From Malurus cyaneus samueli (Eukaryota > Chordata > Aves > Passeriformes > Maluridae): a stretch of DNA of 64,000 nucleotides. Shown one piece after another: positions 46,567 to 60,900 of the stretch. Made by a program: the position numbers and the translations under genes. Location: NCBI GenBank assembly GCA_009741485.1, contig CM019237.1:44712228-44776227 (forward strand), written 5' to 3'. The stretch's first letter is position 1; every line of letters starts with the position of its first letter. The notes beneath the pieces are model-generated. The model was not told the origin of the DNA, ran no database searches, and was given only the letters and a program-made list of their open reading frames with translations.

Positions 46567-48058
46567 AGGAGATGATTGCAATACAATGCATGTTTCTTTA
46601 CCAAATAGTGGCTGGAAAAAATGTTACATTGATTTTCTTTAGTACCAAAGAAATTGAAGACAAGCTGACTATATGTTTGTGTTATCTTCACACTTACTAG
46701 GACTACTGGTACCAAGTACTGCAAGTAGCAGTTTGACTAACTGCAGGCCCTTGATAACCTTCACCTTACTCTTTGGCTCTTTTTAGATTTCTGGAATTTT
46801 CATTCCATATCTTCTATTTTCTCCTCTGTGAGTGGTCAAGTGGAAATAATGATTTGTTCTAACTAAAAAAATAAATTAGGCTGTATACCAGTAATAAGAT
46901 CCTAAAAATGAGTGGGGTAAAGGTGTTGGAGGTAGACAGTGCATCATTCAGTTGCAATTACAATATAAGCTGATAGGCAGAGGGACACTGTGGTGTCCAC
47001 GCTGGTCTATAATTTTTCAAATTTTTAAAAGCCCATTTTTCAGGACTTTCAGACTCCGCACAAAAAAAAAAAAGAGAAGCCACTGAAATGAAGAAAGCCC
47101 TGTCACATGCAGCATTAAAAAAAGGAGTGAAAATATAGAACTATAGATCATAATCTTACATAGGCTGAGAGAGGAACGAGTCCTTGGGATTTTTTGGTCT
47201 TATTTTTCTTTGAGTGTCCTTGACTTTTCCAGAATACTGAGAGAACTGAGTAGTTTTAGATCAGGAAGTCAGTGCTGATTATCTGTTGCAAATACGCCCT
47301 ATACTATCTAATTGTTTATTATCCAGTAAATCAGAGGACAGAACAAATACAGTGCTTTAAAGTTCTTTAGAACCAGGCACTAAAAGTCACTTTTCACTAA
47401 AATCAATGATACAGTTCTCTTGTGAGTTAATTTGAGTTGGTATTTCTAATCTAACACAACGCTGTAAGAATACCTAAAGAGAATTACTGTGATGTTTTGT
47501 AGCAATGCAATACATAATCAGGTAATGGTGGTGGCGGTGAGGAGCTGAATTTTTTTCTTCAGACAAATAAATACAGGGCCTTCCTATCTGAATGTAAATC
47601 TTCCCTGTGCTTCTCAAGGCAAAATAAGTGATAAACTACTATGATTCAAGGGGAGACCTCCATGAGCTCTTAATCATGCTAGTACTATGAAGATGAGGGA
47701 CTCAAGCTGATGTTCAACTAAGAACTGATTTCTTGGATAGGCACTTGCACATAGTGAAGATATGTAATACTGAGATTTTTTTACCTTTCCAACAAGATAA
47801 GAGCAGTAGCTATGACTAGAAACCACAGCAAAAAAAAGAATGCACTGGGAATGTCAGATGCAGTTTCTTAGCATCTTAGACTGTGATTAAATCTCAGCAC
47901 TTTAAAGAGAGAATAACTATTTATTCTAGAAGGTGTGCTTTAAAGATGTTTTTTGGAAGATTTTATGGGCTGTCAGGAGAGGTTACCTTAAGCAGGATAT
48001 TGCTGGTATTTGAATTTCTTGCTCTATTTCTCCAGTCATGAGAGACAGTCTTTCAGAG

Positions 48059-48974
48059 TGTTGTGGGTTAAGGTTTCTCCTTTTGTTTCCTTTCTTGGGG
48101 AATTTTTCTTTCCCATTTTGTTGCTGGGATACACTGATTGCCAGGTCATCCTTTTGATGGCTGGGCGATTGGTAAAGACAATAGGACCTACACCCCACCC
48201 AAAAGATCTTGCTGAGCACTGGGAGGGGGTAGGTGTGTGTGTGACAGAGGTAACTTCACTTCCTACCCTGCTTGGCTCAGAGAAGGAGGTTGGCCTGCTA
48301 CCTGTGAGGGGAGAGCTCAACTCTCTTTTCTGCAGAGCCCAGCATCTCTGCTCGTTGGTTCCTGTTTGCTGCACTGTGATCTTCTGCCCCTGTGCCTTGC
48401 CAGAGACCCCTGAAATTCCAGCTGCAGTGGTCGAGTTCTGCGGCATCCGATCTGCAGCCATGGGACTCTGCTCATCTCTTTGCTTATCCGGCTGTTCTGG
48501 GGTTTCTTGCTGTCCAGAGGAGCACCGAGATCGGCTTTTTCCACTGTGAGTTTGCAGAGGAACTTTTTCTCCGTCCACCTCCGCCATTTTGTCTGGGAGA
48601 TCTGAACCAGCCGGGACCCGCGCCACAGCGCCCCCTGCAGCCGCCGGGGAATCATCGCACCCGCCCTGCCTGGCCGCGAGCCAACAGCGCCCCTGCCGAC
48701 TGTGACTGTAAATGCACCAAAGGGAGGGGGTGTATCTCTGTGTGAGGCTGTCACTGGGTTTGGGACTGGATTGGTTGTTGCTATTTTTGTTGTTACTTGT
48801 CTCACCTTGTTATACATATTAGTAAAAGCTTTGATTCCCTTTTACTCATATTCTTGCCTGAAAGCCCGTGATTTTCAAAGCTATAATAATTCAGAGGGAA
48901 GGGGGGTGATATCCACCACTCCAAGAGGGGGTCCCTGCCTTTGTTGGCAAACACCTGTCTTTCAAACCCAGACA
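48059..48974 (-). mobile_element. Solo LTR, family 1, copy B
   Basis: About 916 bp, highly similar over its full length to copy A in TTC26 intron 12 (12,779-13,698). On the minus strand it begins TGTCTGGGTTTGAAAGACAG, a start I associate with an abundant passerine ERV LTR, and ends AACCCACAACA. Flanks are CAGAG and CAGAC, a 5-bp duplication with one mismatch. Long open frames inside it are by-products of GC-rich LTR sequence. Orientation is inferred from the TGTC start. Confidence 0.82.
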
Positions 48975-50787
48975 CAGACGAAGGTAGAATTATTTGCATT
49001 TGCCTTCAGGATGCTCCCATTACCTGTAGTTCTATTGTAAGCCAGTATTTCTACTTAAAGCTGCAGTAAAAAAAGCTTACTTTTCCCCTCCAACACATAA
49101 TTTGTCTTCTGGGTTTCTGAACTGAATCCTTTGCTAACTAATCTTGGTAGTGTGGGCGCTGGCTCACAGTTGGGGAAAAGTTACTGAGACAGTGGAGGCA
49201 GTGCCCTGGAGAGATACAGAAGATTTCTTTGGGTAGCTGTCTGGTTTGTGTCACTGTTAACCTCTTGGGTTTATAAAATGCTAGATTGGACATTATGAAA
49301 TAATTAGATGAAGTTGGCTGGGATCCTTGGGAGCTTAGCTTTGCTCTACAGCCAGGACACTAAGAATGGACTGACATTTGTGTGTCATCTCTTCTATTCC
49401 TCCGGGACTAACAATCCCTTAGGCAGAGGCAGCAACAAACACTAACTTACAGAAACTTTTGCTTTTGCTAGTGGCAAGCCTATCAAATTCTGTGCTTTAC
49501 ACATATGACTAATTTATTTGCTTTTTCTTCTCTCCACCCTCTTGAAATCTATAGTATCAGTAACTGTCATGTTTACAGTACATGCCACAGGTTTTCTTTG
49601 TCTCTCTTATGCCATGAAGCAGATGTTACTGATCCGTCTGCCAGGTAACTGTCTTTGATGTGCAAAGCCCCAAGGTAGAAGGGAAAGTGTGGTGTTCAGC
49701 AGGTTTTAGGAAGAGCTTACTTCATCCTAGCTGCTGCCACGCTCCAGCTGCTCCACGTCACTGGATGCTCCCATCATGGGAATTGGCATTGAGGGACCAT
49801 ACACACCAGGCAATTAAAAGGTTGAAAAGTCATCAATTAATGTATATGATGTTCTGGCTAAGACTGTGGCATTGTGGTGGTGTGGGACCATCACAGGGAG
49901 TAAAAAGAAATGCTGTGCTAAGGCTATAATTGATTTTACCTTTTGTTTTTAAAGGACAGTTTTAAGCTGCTACAAAAAGCAAATAAATATAGTAATAGAT
50001 AGAAAACCAGGGAGACCTCAGTGTCATTATATACTCCCTGTGTGACCAGCAGTGTAAAATACTCAGTTCTAGCTGCATTGTCCATGCTGACTGTTTCTCC
50101 CAGATAGGCAAAGAGTATAAAAATGCAAATCCTGCTGTGCTGAAGTTAATGATAAATCTCTTATTGACTTATATGGGATAAGTTTCAAGGACATTGGAAA
50201 TACCTATAAAATGAGTCAGCGATGAGCAGATGATCTCTGCATGAAGAGCTGTGTTCCATTCTCAATCTGGCTCTAACCAGCCATACTAGTCTACATGTTT
50301 ACATGACAGACAGTTAATTTAGAATTACTGTATTATTAACTACAAATGCTAGATTAGATATACGGAGATATTTAAGGACTACTTTTAAATGTTGAGTCAT
50401 GGTGTTCTCTGGGTATTAGATTCAAGCAATAGTAATTTAGTTTTAAAACAGAATCACATAAAAAGGTCTGTGCAAATATATCTGAGGTGTATTCAATACC
50501 TTTTAAATACAGTCTTTGAAGGAAACCATGAAATTGTCTTGGTTTATACCAAAATCTCTATTATTTACATTGTTTCTGATTATTTTTCCTTATTTGCCTT
50601 AAAATTGTTTCAGGAATGTAATAAAAGTTAACTAATTTATTATCTGACAGCCTCAGTGTAGGTTTCAGTAGAAACCGAAACTATTATAGGTGTGCATAAA
50701 CACCCAATATTCAGCAAAAGCATACTCACACTATTGTTTAAATTTGTTTCCTTTGTGCCTATAGTTATCTGTAAGACTTATGGTTTG

Positions 50788-50853
50788 GTGGGGGGCTTTT
50801 TGTTTGTTTGTGGGTTTTGTTGTTGTTTGTGGGCATTGTTGTTTTGTGGGGGA
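50788..50853 (+). repeat. G/T-rich tract upstream of the GUCY2C-like gene
   Basis: A strand-biased stretch composed almost only of G and T, with four G runs (GGGGGG, GGG, GGG, GGGGG) separated by T-rich spacers. It lies about 0.9 kb before the GUCY2C-like start codon. Confidence 0.7.
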
Positions 50854-51766
50854 TTTCTTTAGTGATGTGATTTAAAATTTAGCTTTGGTCCCACAGGTCT
50901 GATATGTGGCCTTCAGCTTTGCTAATCCTTACCTGATGCAAGAGATTCATCACATAAAGTATGAATATTTAAGGACCCATTTGAGGAGGTGGGAACAGGC
51001 ACTGAGAGCTGTGCTGCCTGGGAGCAGATGTGTCTGGGGCAAACCTGGGGCAAACTTTGGTGTGTGGTGCTGGGTGAGTGTGAGTGGTCAAGCCTCGTGC
51101 TGAGTCTGTAAGTAGAAACAAAGTCTGAAGAATTGCAAGTGGGACATTTTTACCAACACAAAAGGTTCTTCTATGTTATAAGGTAAAGGAATGAAATTGG
51201 TGACTTATCACAGAAGAAAATACACCCTTGGTTTATGAGCAGAGATAGTGTGGCCGTGTAATCAGAGATGTAGGGCAATGCGCACATGAATTAACCATCT
51301 GTTTTCCTCTAGGCTTTAACAGACCTTATATTTTATTTCCATTTTGAAGAGTTGTCTTTATGGTTCATTTGTGCCCTCCCCTTTCTTCTCTTAGCTTATG
51401 GCTGTGATGAAGATTAGTGCACTTATCAGGCAAGATTTCTGGTAATGTTTCAGTTTATAGCCTCAGCCTTTCTATGAGCAAACATTCTCGCAACCTTTAG
51501 CCTCTCCCTTTTCCTGAGTTTTGTTGCTGCTAGTTTTTCACCTTGAAGTGCCATTTAGTACACTGGAGGGACGGGCAGAGGTGAAGGCGGGGAAGGGGAT
51601 AGGGAAGTGCGGGAGAGAAGGATTGCACAGCCTGTCTTTGAATCTACAGAGCGGAAATCTTTTATTCTACCCAGGAACAAAACCAATGTAGAATATCTGA
51701 AAGAAAGAGAGTTGGAAGACAAAAGGAAATGGAAGAGCACACAAAATGGGTCTAAACTGAGTGACA

Positions 51767-51977
51767 ATGAAGCAATGGGTGTTGGTGCTGGCCATCTGGC
51801 CTTTGTTTTCTTCACTGCAGTTGCTGAAGCAAGTGGGCTCAAATCGGTGTAGCAACAACAGTTATGTGATCAATGTGATGCTCATGAACTACTCGGATTT
51901 CCCATCAAGTACTGAGAATTTGAAATTAGCTGTGAAACAAGCCTTGGAAAAGGTACAAAAGGAATTCCAGATGACAG
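51767..51977 (+). CDS. GUCY2C: GUCY2C-like exon 1
   Basis: Residues 1-70 plus one base. The ATG at 51,767 is chosen because a TGA lies in frame at 51,758 and only GTG-ACA separates them. The hydrophobic leader follows at once. The donor is ACAG then GTAAGG. Confidence 0.9.
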
Positions 51978-54900
51978 GTAAGGCAACAGATGTTGGTTAC
52001 CCCTTTCTTGCTGTGGTTTCTTGTCACGCTTTGTGTCACTGTTTTATGGTCATCTGACCTTTAGCAAGCTGTTTCTCAGGCTCCTTGCCTGTCCATCTTA
52101 TGTAGATCTTATGACCTCTCTTTGTATTAATAGAAGTGCTTTACAGATGGGCAATATATATGTTTCCATGGTGTTTGGGCAGATTCTTCCTGCATGCTTC
52201 TCTGGAGATGTTCAGCTGAGTTTGGTAAGATGGATATTATTAAACTGGATCAGACAAGACCAGTGATCCATCTAGTGCAGTAATTGGGATGCCCTTGCTT
52301 CCTCTCCTAGCTGGATTAGCCTCTACTTTCTGAAAATAATTTTCCTCTTGACCCTATTTGTTGATCAAATCATGATGTGAAGTGTGAAGAATCTGCAGTC
52401 CATATTTTCCCTTATTTAGAGTCATGTTGCTTTTATTTATCTTGATATCTTACCTCCTTTCAACATCACCAATCTACTTTCACTCTTTAGAATATAATGG
52501 GAAAAAGAGGTTCCAAAGAAATAATATCTATTTCCTTTCTGCCCTCTAGTTTAAGAGTTTTTGTCCAATTTTATTGGAAAGTGATCTCTCAGTTACTTCC
52601 TACTGAGCCTTAAAAATCTGTATAATAATGGTCAACACTAGAAGTACTTTGTATGAAAGTACTAACACTCAACAGAAGTTAGCAGTTCACACTGGAGCAG
52701 ATTTCACAGTCATATCCATAGTAGTCAGGGTTACATTGTAGATAGACTTTGCAGAAGCAAGGAGACTTCCTAGTGTAAGACTGCTCAGACCTCTGTCAGA
52801 AGAAGAGAGATATTAGTGTGTTAGTGGTTACCTGCAATTCATAGTGCTGCTTGCTTTTACCTTTGCATTGCAGGAGAAAATGTTACAGTCAATGCCACCT
52901 TCCACCCCTTTGCTTCATCACTCTATGTCTCACAAGGCTGCCGTACTAGTACCTGTGAAGGTGTGGAGCTCATCAAAACCATTTATGTGAGTAGCAGACT
53001 TCTTTCATTCTGCCTGTGTGTGCATGTGTGTCTCTGTCTTTCCTTATTAACTTTTGATCCTGTTATTCAGTTCCAAAGAAATTTGACAGGGAAGTGAAGT
53101 TTTCAAAGATGTTCCTGTATGCTTTGTGAAAAGAAGTAGGCAAATGCTGGAGAGAAATTCTATGAATTCTTCCCAGAGACTGCCTTCAGATTCTGGCTCC
53201 TTTTCCTATCCTTAAGTTGTCCTTCTTTTTATATCTGCACAAATCTTCATGTGTCAAAGCAGTCCAAAAAAAAAAAAATCAAATATCAATTAACTAAAAA
53301 ACCCAAACCAACAACTCAAACATTCAAAAACAGCCCAAGCAGAGCAAGGAGGTCCATTTCCAACTGGATCAGATCCTGATCTGGTTCACTATCATTTTAC
53401 ACAATACACAATACAAAAAAGAGAGAGCTATGGTGAAGATGGGGAGATATGGGCAGAGAAATCATTAGTCTGGCACTGTTACCAATGAAATGGAACTATG
53501 CCCAAAGGGCAAAGATGAAATGCTTGCTTTTCACTAGAAATTACAGAAGTCATGTGAGAGAAACTACGTGAATACTTTAATATGAGGAAAAGCTTTAGTT
53601 AAAATTGGTGCATTACAAGAAGCTGTGTTTCTGAGGATTTTCACGCCTCTGAGTGAAACTTTGTCAATCCAATGTGAATTTTCAAGTCTACTAATCTATG
53701 ACCATGCTCTAGTCTTTGCTAAGAAATTGTCCCTCATGACACACAAAGATACAGGTCAGGCCTCATTTGAAGGACTTTTTTTAAATACTAGTTTCATATG
53801 CACTTAACTAATAATTTTTCTGATACGTAGGACCTTGTAATTCCAACCACCCTATCTTCTGCAAATGCAAACACTACTGGGGTGTGTAATTTGAAATGTG
53901 TAATTATAACAACACTTTAATCCTTACTTGTATCTTAACAAATGTCATGCGCTATCTTTTTTTGCTTTCTTGAATTTTTTTCCTTCTCTCCTTTATGTTT
54001 GTTCTTTTAAGCTTTCTGTATCTCCTTTCCTACTCTTTTCTTGCTTTTGCTAGCTAAATTCTGTGACTCCTCAAATCCTGCAGTTTTCTTCATTCTTCCA
54101 TCCTGCTCTCTGTGCCAGTCCTCTGCCCTACCCCAAATGACCCTTTTTGATCCCTTGCAGGACAATGGCACACTTGGCTGTGCTGTCATAGGACCCGCTT
54201 GCACTTATGCCACCTTCCAAATGATCTCGTAAGTACCAATTCTTCCCCATAATATTGTGATGTTAAAAATGTCAGCTGCTGAACAGAGTTGTTTTGTGAA
54301 CAACAAACCTGCAGAGGCCTTGGTGTTTAGAACACATCAGACACCACGAGGTGGACAGTCAAGGCATAGCCCCTGTGTTTGGTAGCGGGAAGAAGACCCC
54401 TTCAAAAGCCCTTGATAAAATCCCAGCTTTAGTAGGGAAACTTTTGATTGCTGGCAATGAGTTGAATGATTGATTGAGGAGTGGCTGGAGAGCAGCCCTT
54501 CAAAAAGAGATCTGGGGATGCTGGTTGGCAGGAGTCTCAACATAACTCAGCGGTGAGCCCAGGCAGCCCAGAGGGCAAACGCTACCCTGGGGTGCATCAG
54601 ACACAGCATCACTATCTGGCCTGGAGAGGTGATTATCCAGCTGTGCTCAGCGGTGGTGTGGCCTCACCTTGAGTATTGTGTGTGGTTCTGGGCCCCACAA
54701 TTTCAGAAAGACCTGAAGGTCCTTGAATGCTTACAAGACTGAAAGGGCTGGAAGACGTGTCCTGTGAGGAGCTGAGGGCACTGGGTTTGTCTGGTTTGGG
54801 GAAAAGTAGGCTGAGAGGAGACCTTGTAGATTTCTACAGCTTCCTGAGGAGGACAAGTGTAGAGGGGGGTGCTGATCTCTACTTGGGATCCAGCAACAGG

Positions 54901-57900
54901 ACAAGTGGGAATGAATCAAAGCTGTGTATGAAAAGATTTAGTTTGAATATTAGGACGCTTGTTTTTATTGAGAGTATGTCTGAACACTGGAACAAGCTTC
55001 CTAGAGAGATCCGTTAATGCCTTAAGCTTGTCATGTTTAAAAGATATTTGGACAATGTGGTTGATAAGGGTTTAGTGGAGGGTGTCCTTGTCCATGACAG
55101 GTGGTTTGGAATTAGATGGTCTTTAAGGACTCTTCCAACCCAAACCATTCTGTGATTCTATGAATAACATACTTTAGCTCTTGGTCGGTCCTGAAGTGGT
55201 TGGGCAGTTGGACTGTATGGTTTTTGTAGGTCCCTTTAAACTGAAATAATATATTCTCTTCCGTCAGAAAAAAAAAAAAGCCTGTTTAATTAGTGAAATA
55301 CTCTCCCTGTCATTATTTATTACATCATATGTGTCTGTTTCTGTTGCAATAAGTAAAAACCCTGTAATTTGTTAAGTGGACTTTACCTGAAAAATAAAGT
55401 TTTATCACAATAATGTCAAGAACTCTTATGGCCATGGTTTTTGCAGGCAAAATTCCCTGTTATGAAAAAACAGCATATAAGAATTGAAATATTTTGAGTT
55501 AGTCTGATAAGATTGCAGTATCCAGGAATATACTACTGTCCTTAAAGTCTTATTGCCTCTGTGTATAAGTGATCTTTGTTTTACAGATTCCTCATCAGGA
55601 GAGGGTTGCCTTAGTTTTTTCTCCCTGACTGCTGTTATTGCACAGCTCTCAAAATACACTATTGTGAAACTAAAAGATTTTTCCTTTGAACTGTAGGAGT
55701 AAAGCTTTTTTGATGGCAAAAAGCTGTCACCATGCAGCTGCCCTGGTAAGGAGATTAAATCCATCCCATAGTAGTGGCAGCCATGGAGCAGAAGCCTGTC
55801 TTGAGCCTTTGGACTCCTGTCACAACCCTTGGGGCTGAAATGGTGTGTGGGGCCAAAAAAGGGGTAGCTGGGGACAGTGAGAGAAGCTGCCTAAAGCAGT
55901 TCAACAGGGCTTTTTTTTTTTTTTTTTGTGCCAGTACAGCCTTGAAATCTTCTTATGTTCTTGAGGAGCCTTCTGGTTTAGGTTCAAATTGCTGTTAAAC
56001 TAACTCAGGGCATGAGAGGGAGTTAAGGATGGAAATCAAGTGATAGCTGCCTTGGTGCAACAACAATCTGTTCAGACTTGTCTCTTATCTCTCCTTTCAG
56101 ACTTGAAACAATACTGAGCCTGCCTCTGATCTCTGTAGGGAGTTTTGGACTGTCCTGTGACTACAAAGTAAACCTAACCCGCCTTCTGACCCCAGCCAGG
56201 AAATTGAACCAATTCTTCTATTATTTTTGGAAACATTCTGGCCTGCCGTTCAAAACCAGAACCTGGGAATCTGTCTACATTTACAAGAGGACTGACACCT
56301 CAGAGGCATGCCTCTGGTAAGATCTGGATTCATCTCTGACCGACTGTTGACAAATGTGACCTCCACCCTCAGAAACCCTCATGGTTTCTGCAAACTGTTC
56401 TTTCAGTCCTACACTTTGAGAGGTGCCTTATTACTACCAAGGAGTGAGGGAAGGAAAAGATCAATTGTACCTTTTAGCTGTAGCACTTACCAGAGTGTTT
56501 CTCTCAGTCTATTTAAATATTTGCAAGCCTTTGCTTTTCCTTTCGACAGCATAGCCCACATGTTGTCTTTGATGAAAATACTTGTTTAAAAGGCGTCCTT
56601 GATAGAGATAGTGTGACATGAGAGGCTCCTCCATCAGGCTCCCCATAGATGCCTTTTTAGGTCAGGGCTCTTACCAAGCTTTTAAAATGTTTCTCCACAT
56701 TAAAGACTTCAATCTGTAGGCACTATTATTACTCCAAAACTTCCAAAATTCAATCTGTATCTTTCTTCAAACAAAATTACTCCAGTGATTGTTGTGTTTA
56801 AGCTATACTCTCACCAGTTTGGAGCAAAGGAGACAGCTTTCACTTTGTAACCTGAAACATCAGGCTGTGCTTGATTCTCAAAAATGCTGGGTTTTCTCCT
56901 TGCCTGAAAACAAAGGCTGCTTTTAGACAAATAAGAGTCTGTAATATACCGGTATTTATAATTACTTTTCTGTTATTAAGTCTTATTTAACTTTCAGCTG
57001 ATGCGAGTGGTTCCATGCTCCTTAGATTTTTTTTTTCCAATTTTGGGACATACTAAGCTGATTAATTTTAAAAAATCATCTAATTTCTTCTAGCAATTTT
57101 ATAAATGTAGCTCAAAGGTAGCAAAGAGTTCATGGAAATAACTATTATATGTATTAAATAACTATTGTATATATTTCTAATTCATAACCTGTGGAACTTG
57201 GAGAATTCTAAGCGAAGTTTATGAATTCTAAGCAAAGTTATGTGTTTGCTTCAGAGTGATAGAAGCATACACTTATGGAATATTTTGGATATAGAATTAA
57301 GGTGGTTTGTTTTTCTGAATTAAGAGACCTAAAACCTCATTTCCAGTTCACTCATTTGTAGGTTCTTATGGACATCTATAGTCTCCTTCTTTCTTGGTAT
57401 AGATAGCAACTTGATCACATGATGTAATTGCTATGATTACTGCTCTTTGATGCTTTGAAATATCAGTGCACTTCGCCCACCTCTTACTACGATCCCTATT
57501 CTTCCATGTTTGCAGCTGAATTTGCCAGTGCATTACCGACACTTTAGCTGAATCCCTTTAATTCTGCAGGTTTCATACTTTTCTGAATTGATAGGATTCA
57601 GTGAAATAATTGCATGCAAGTTATCTGACCTTTCCAAATGTTTCTTATTTCACCTTTATTAATGCTTCTGCTCAGGACCTTCTTTATGACTTCAGAATTG
57701 TTCAAACCCCTTTATTGCTGAATTAACAACAACAGCCACAAATCAAAATTAATTTTGTACCTCTGCCCATTTTTCATCCCAATTTAGTTGTAAAAATGCA
57801 TCTCATTCTGCCTTAATAGAAACTGTTAACTTGAAAGTTTTTCAACAGTCTAATTAAAAAAGATCCATTTTCTCTAAAGCATGAGTATTACTGCTTGAGC

Positions 57901-60900
57901 TAATTGTTTTTCACATATACATATAAAAATAAGTGAATGCTCACAGTGATAGCAAAACCAGGTTATATTTCAACTATGCATATGTTTCTGTAAATTAATG
58001 GTAAATTATTCTGCTCCTGAAAAAAGAAAAAAAAGGAAGCAGAAGGTGTCTCATAGGGCTGATATCTCAGTGCTGGTAGATCAAAAGTTATGTAGCTTGA
58101 AAACAAAGAGACTTCTTTTGGTTTTCCCTCTGCATGAACTTTATTTCAGACAGAATATCTCTTCTCAGAAACAACATATTGAAGCCAGAATAGGATTCAG
58201 GAACTGACTGTTTTTTCCTTAATCTTTTATCAAACTTTCACTTGATTTCTTTTTGCTGAGCTCATTTTCCCCTTCAAGTTGTAACTGATTCTGTATCAGT
58301 TTTTTGTTGCTTCTTTTCTTCCTTTACTTCTCTCACAGTAAGAGTACACGTATGGTTTTTACTCAGTTCTTTCTGTAGTTCTTGTTTACTCCTTTGAACC
58401 TTCACATGTGCCTTCTAACATTATCACTGATGTCTTAAATAGCTGAGCTTCCTGGCTCTGCCTCCCTGTTAGTCTCATTTCTTGCAATTTCCCCATATCC
58501 CTGATTTTTTTTTCTTAATTGTTAATGTTTTATTACATCATTGCATTTTCCAAATCCATCCTTTGTACAACCGTGCTCAAATACCTCTGGTTGACTTTCC
58601 AATAATTTCTGCATCTTTCATGCCATATATTGATTTTCTCACTTTTATTGCTGCAGAAAAGGTTTCATACCATCTTATAAATACTCTTGTGTGCTCAGTT
58701 CAGCCTGTCTTGCACTGTGGCTGATTTAGGAAAATGCGAGGAGATTGCAATTTCCTGACAATATCTTTGCTCCCTTGTGTCAGGTACATGAATGCTTTAG
58801 ATGCTGGAATCACAGAGTTCTCTGAAAAACTGAAGTTCAAGGATATTTTAAGAACCCCAGAGCTGCTTAAAAAAACTGTGAAAAATCCAAACCGGAAAAG
58901 CAATGGTAAGGAGAGGTTGAGGCTGCAGTGTCCCTGCAAGTGAGTTGTTTTTCCAAGGAAATCAAACCCACCTATTAATTAGAACATAGGGAAAGCCTTT
59001 CACCTGAAATGGTGGAAACAAAGATATACCATCTTACATGGATGTAAAGATAAAAGGGCACAAATTTCCTAGATTCCTCTCTTCATCCTCATAAAATATG
59101 GGGGAATGTCCTGGTTTCAGAGCTTTTGGGGTAAATTATCCCATTGAGGCACAAGCTCCTTTTTGTGAGAGATTCAGAAATTCAGGAATCACAATTTCTC
59201 CTAAGAAGGGGCTTTAAATAACTACAAGAATATAGATACTGCAAGTTCTCTGTCATTCATGTATTTGCAGCCCCAGTACATTTATGGACCTAATTTTGCC
59301 ATCAAGGGGCACCTCTGAAAATTATTAACCTAAACTAGAAAAATAAATTAATAAATACTTATCTTCTCCTAAGGCTAAGCACCTGGCATCAGCAGGCCAA
59401 GTGAGTTGGGAGAGTAAGTGAGCTAATGAAACCATTACTTGAATGCCATTTAACCTCGTAATGTTGATATTCAGTAACTGTTACAGGACCACAACTCCTA
59501 ATATGCTTATTTGAGTGAGATAATGGTAGTTCTCTGGTGCAATCAGAGAATTAAATGGTGCAGGTGCTAAAGGACCTTTTACCATTTCCCCTCAGATATC
59601 CTGGTTTTACTGCAGAAAGGCTGTAGCTCGGTGCCTAGGTCCCAGTACAGCACAGATAATGTGTTATGGCCCAGAGTTGCTCTGCTTCCTGCTACAGGAA
59701 CATGGGGGAACAGGCAAACATCCTCTTCTTATCTGTACCTCTCACCAATGTCTCCATTTTTGTCCATTCTGTAGTGATCATCATGTGTGGCTCTCCAGAG
59801 GACGTCAGCACAGACCTAGGGACGGAGAAGGTCGATAATGACATCGTCATCATCCTGATAGATCTCTTTAAGTAAAGTATCACCTTTGCTTTTCTTCTTT
59901 TCTCTGCAATTTGCTGACGGATACAGATAACGGAAATAGTCTGAGTGGAGCTGTTTTGTTGAAGAAATGCTCTTCCACAAAATGTTTCTATTGCTATCTT
60001 TCCTCATGTCTTACCATTTATGTAAGGTGCTTAGTGTTTAATTCATGGCACACCGTCTACAAAATCCCTTTTTGTTCATATAATATTTTTTTAAAGCAGT
60101 GACAGAGCAGGTAGGTTTTACATCGTCCTATGGGCTCCTCAATGCCAGAAGCCATGAGAGAAGCACAGAGTCCAAAGTCAGAATGGTCATGAGATATGGT
60201 TCATTTGAGATATGGTACATTTTTCGTACACTCTGCCAAACCAAACAATTATGCAAGTATGACTTATGGTATATTTTTCTAGACTCCGTTTATTCAATTT
60301 TTTAAATTATTTAGGTGGTACAACTGTTCTCCCACTTTATAACTCTTGCACTTAATAACCATGTCTTCAACATCTTTATAACCACAGAAATATAACTTCT
60401 CAGAGAAATTTCTTAGTATACGACTTAAGTTTTGTGTTGTTTAATTTCTTCTTAATACTGTTAATTACTAAAATCTGTATAGAAGAGATCTGATATAAAC
60501 TGGCCTTACCAATGGTATCCTCAAAAGCCTTGGCTGTGTAGAAAGACTGAGAGCTGATCTCTGACCCTAAGCCTAAGTAATGCAGCACAGCTCACATCTA
60601 TATCTAAACTGGGTGGTTTTTGGAAATAGCTCCAGTTGCCTTAGGAAGTCACAGTCTGGGAGAAAGTTAATTGCTGGTAGTGTAATGAGATGGATGGATG
60701 GATGGATGGATGGATGGATGGATGGATGGATGGATGGATGGATGGATGGATGGATGGATGGATGGATGGTAAGGCAAATGTGTGCCCATGTCTTGATGCT
60801 ACTTCATTGTTGGTCTAGCAAAAAGATTCCATGAGCTTCTAGGGCCAGTGGGACTTCCTAGCCCTCATGCCTAAAGTTGAGCATAACAGGAGAGTTTTGA

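Larger units (their letters stand above)
42104..51766. other. Intergenic region between TTC26 and the GUCY2C-like gene
   Basis: No conserved coding exon was recognised. Contents I can name are an inverted pair of LTRs (42,714-42,987 and 46,145-46,566), a 916-bp solo LTR (48,059-48,974) and a G/T-rich tract near 50,790. Short tandem words around 45,110-45,190 repeat ACGTATATA and AGCTGCTAGAT. The rest is AT-rich sequence without recognisable features. Confidence 0.6.

Noticed and set aside
48010..48626. Overlapping open frames of 179 and 196 residues
   Set aside because: They are inside the 916-bp LTR copy B, whose homologue at 12,779 breaks the same frames; no retroviral protein motif is present.
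51761..51766. Start of the GUCY2C-like protein two codons earlier at GTG
   Set aside because: GTG is not a usual start in vertebrates; the ATG at 51,767 follows directly and begins the signal peptide.
55774..55998. 74-residue open frame upstream of GUCY2C-like exon 4
   Set aside because: It includes a T18 run, lacks splice-phase fit with exons 3 and 4, and has no family similarity.
60580..60834. 84-residue open frame with WMDG repeats
   Set aside because: It is produced by the (ATGG)20 microsatellite.
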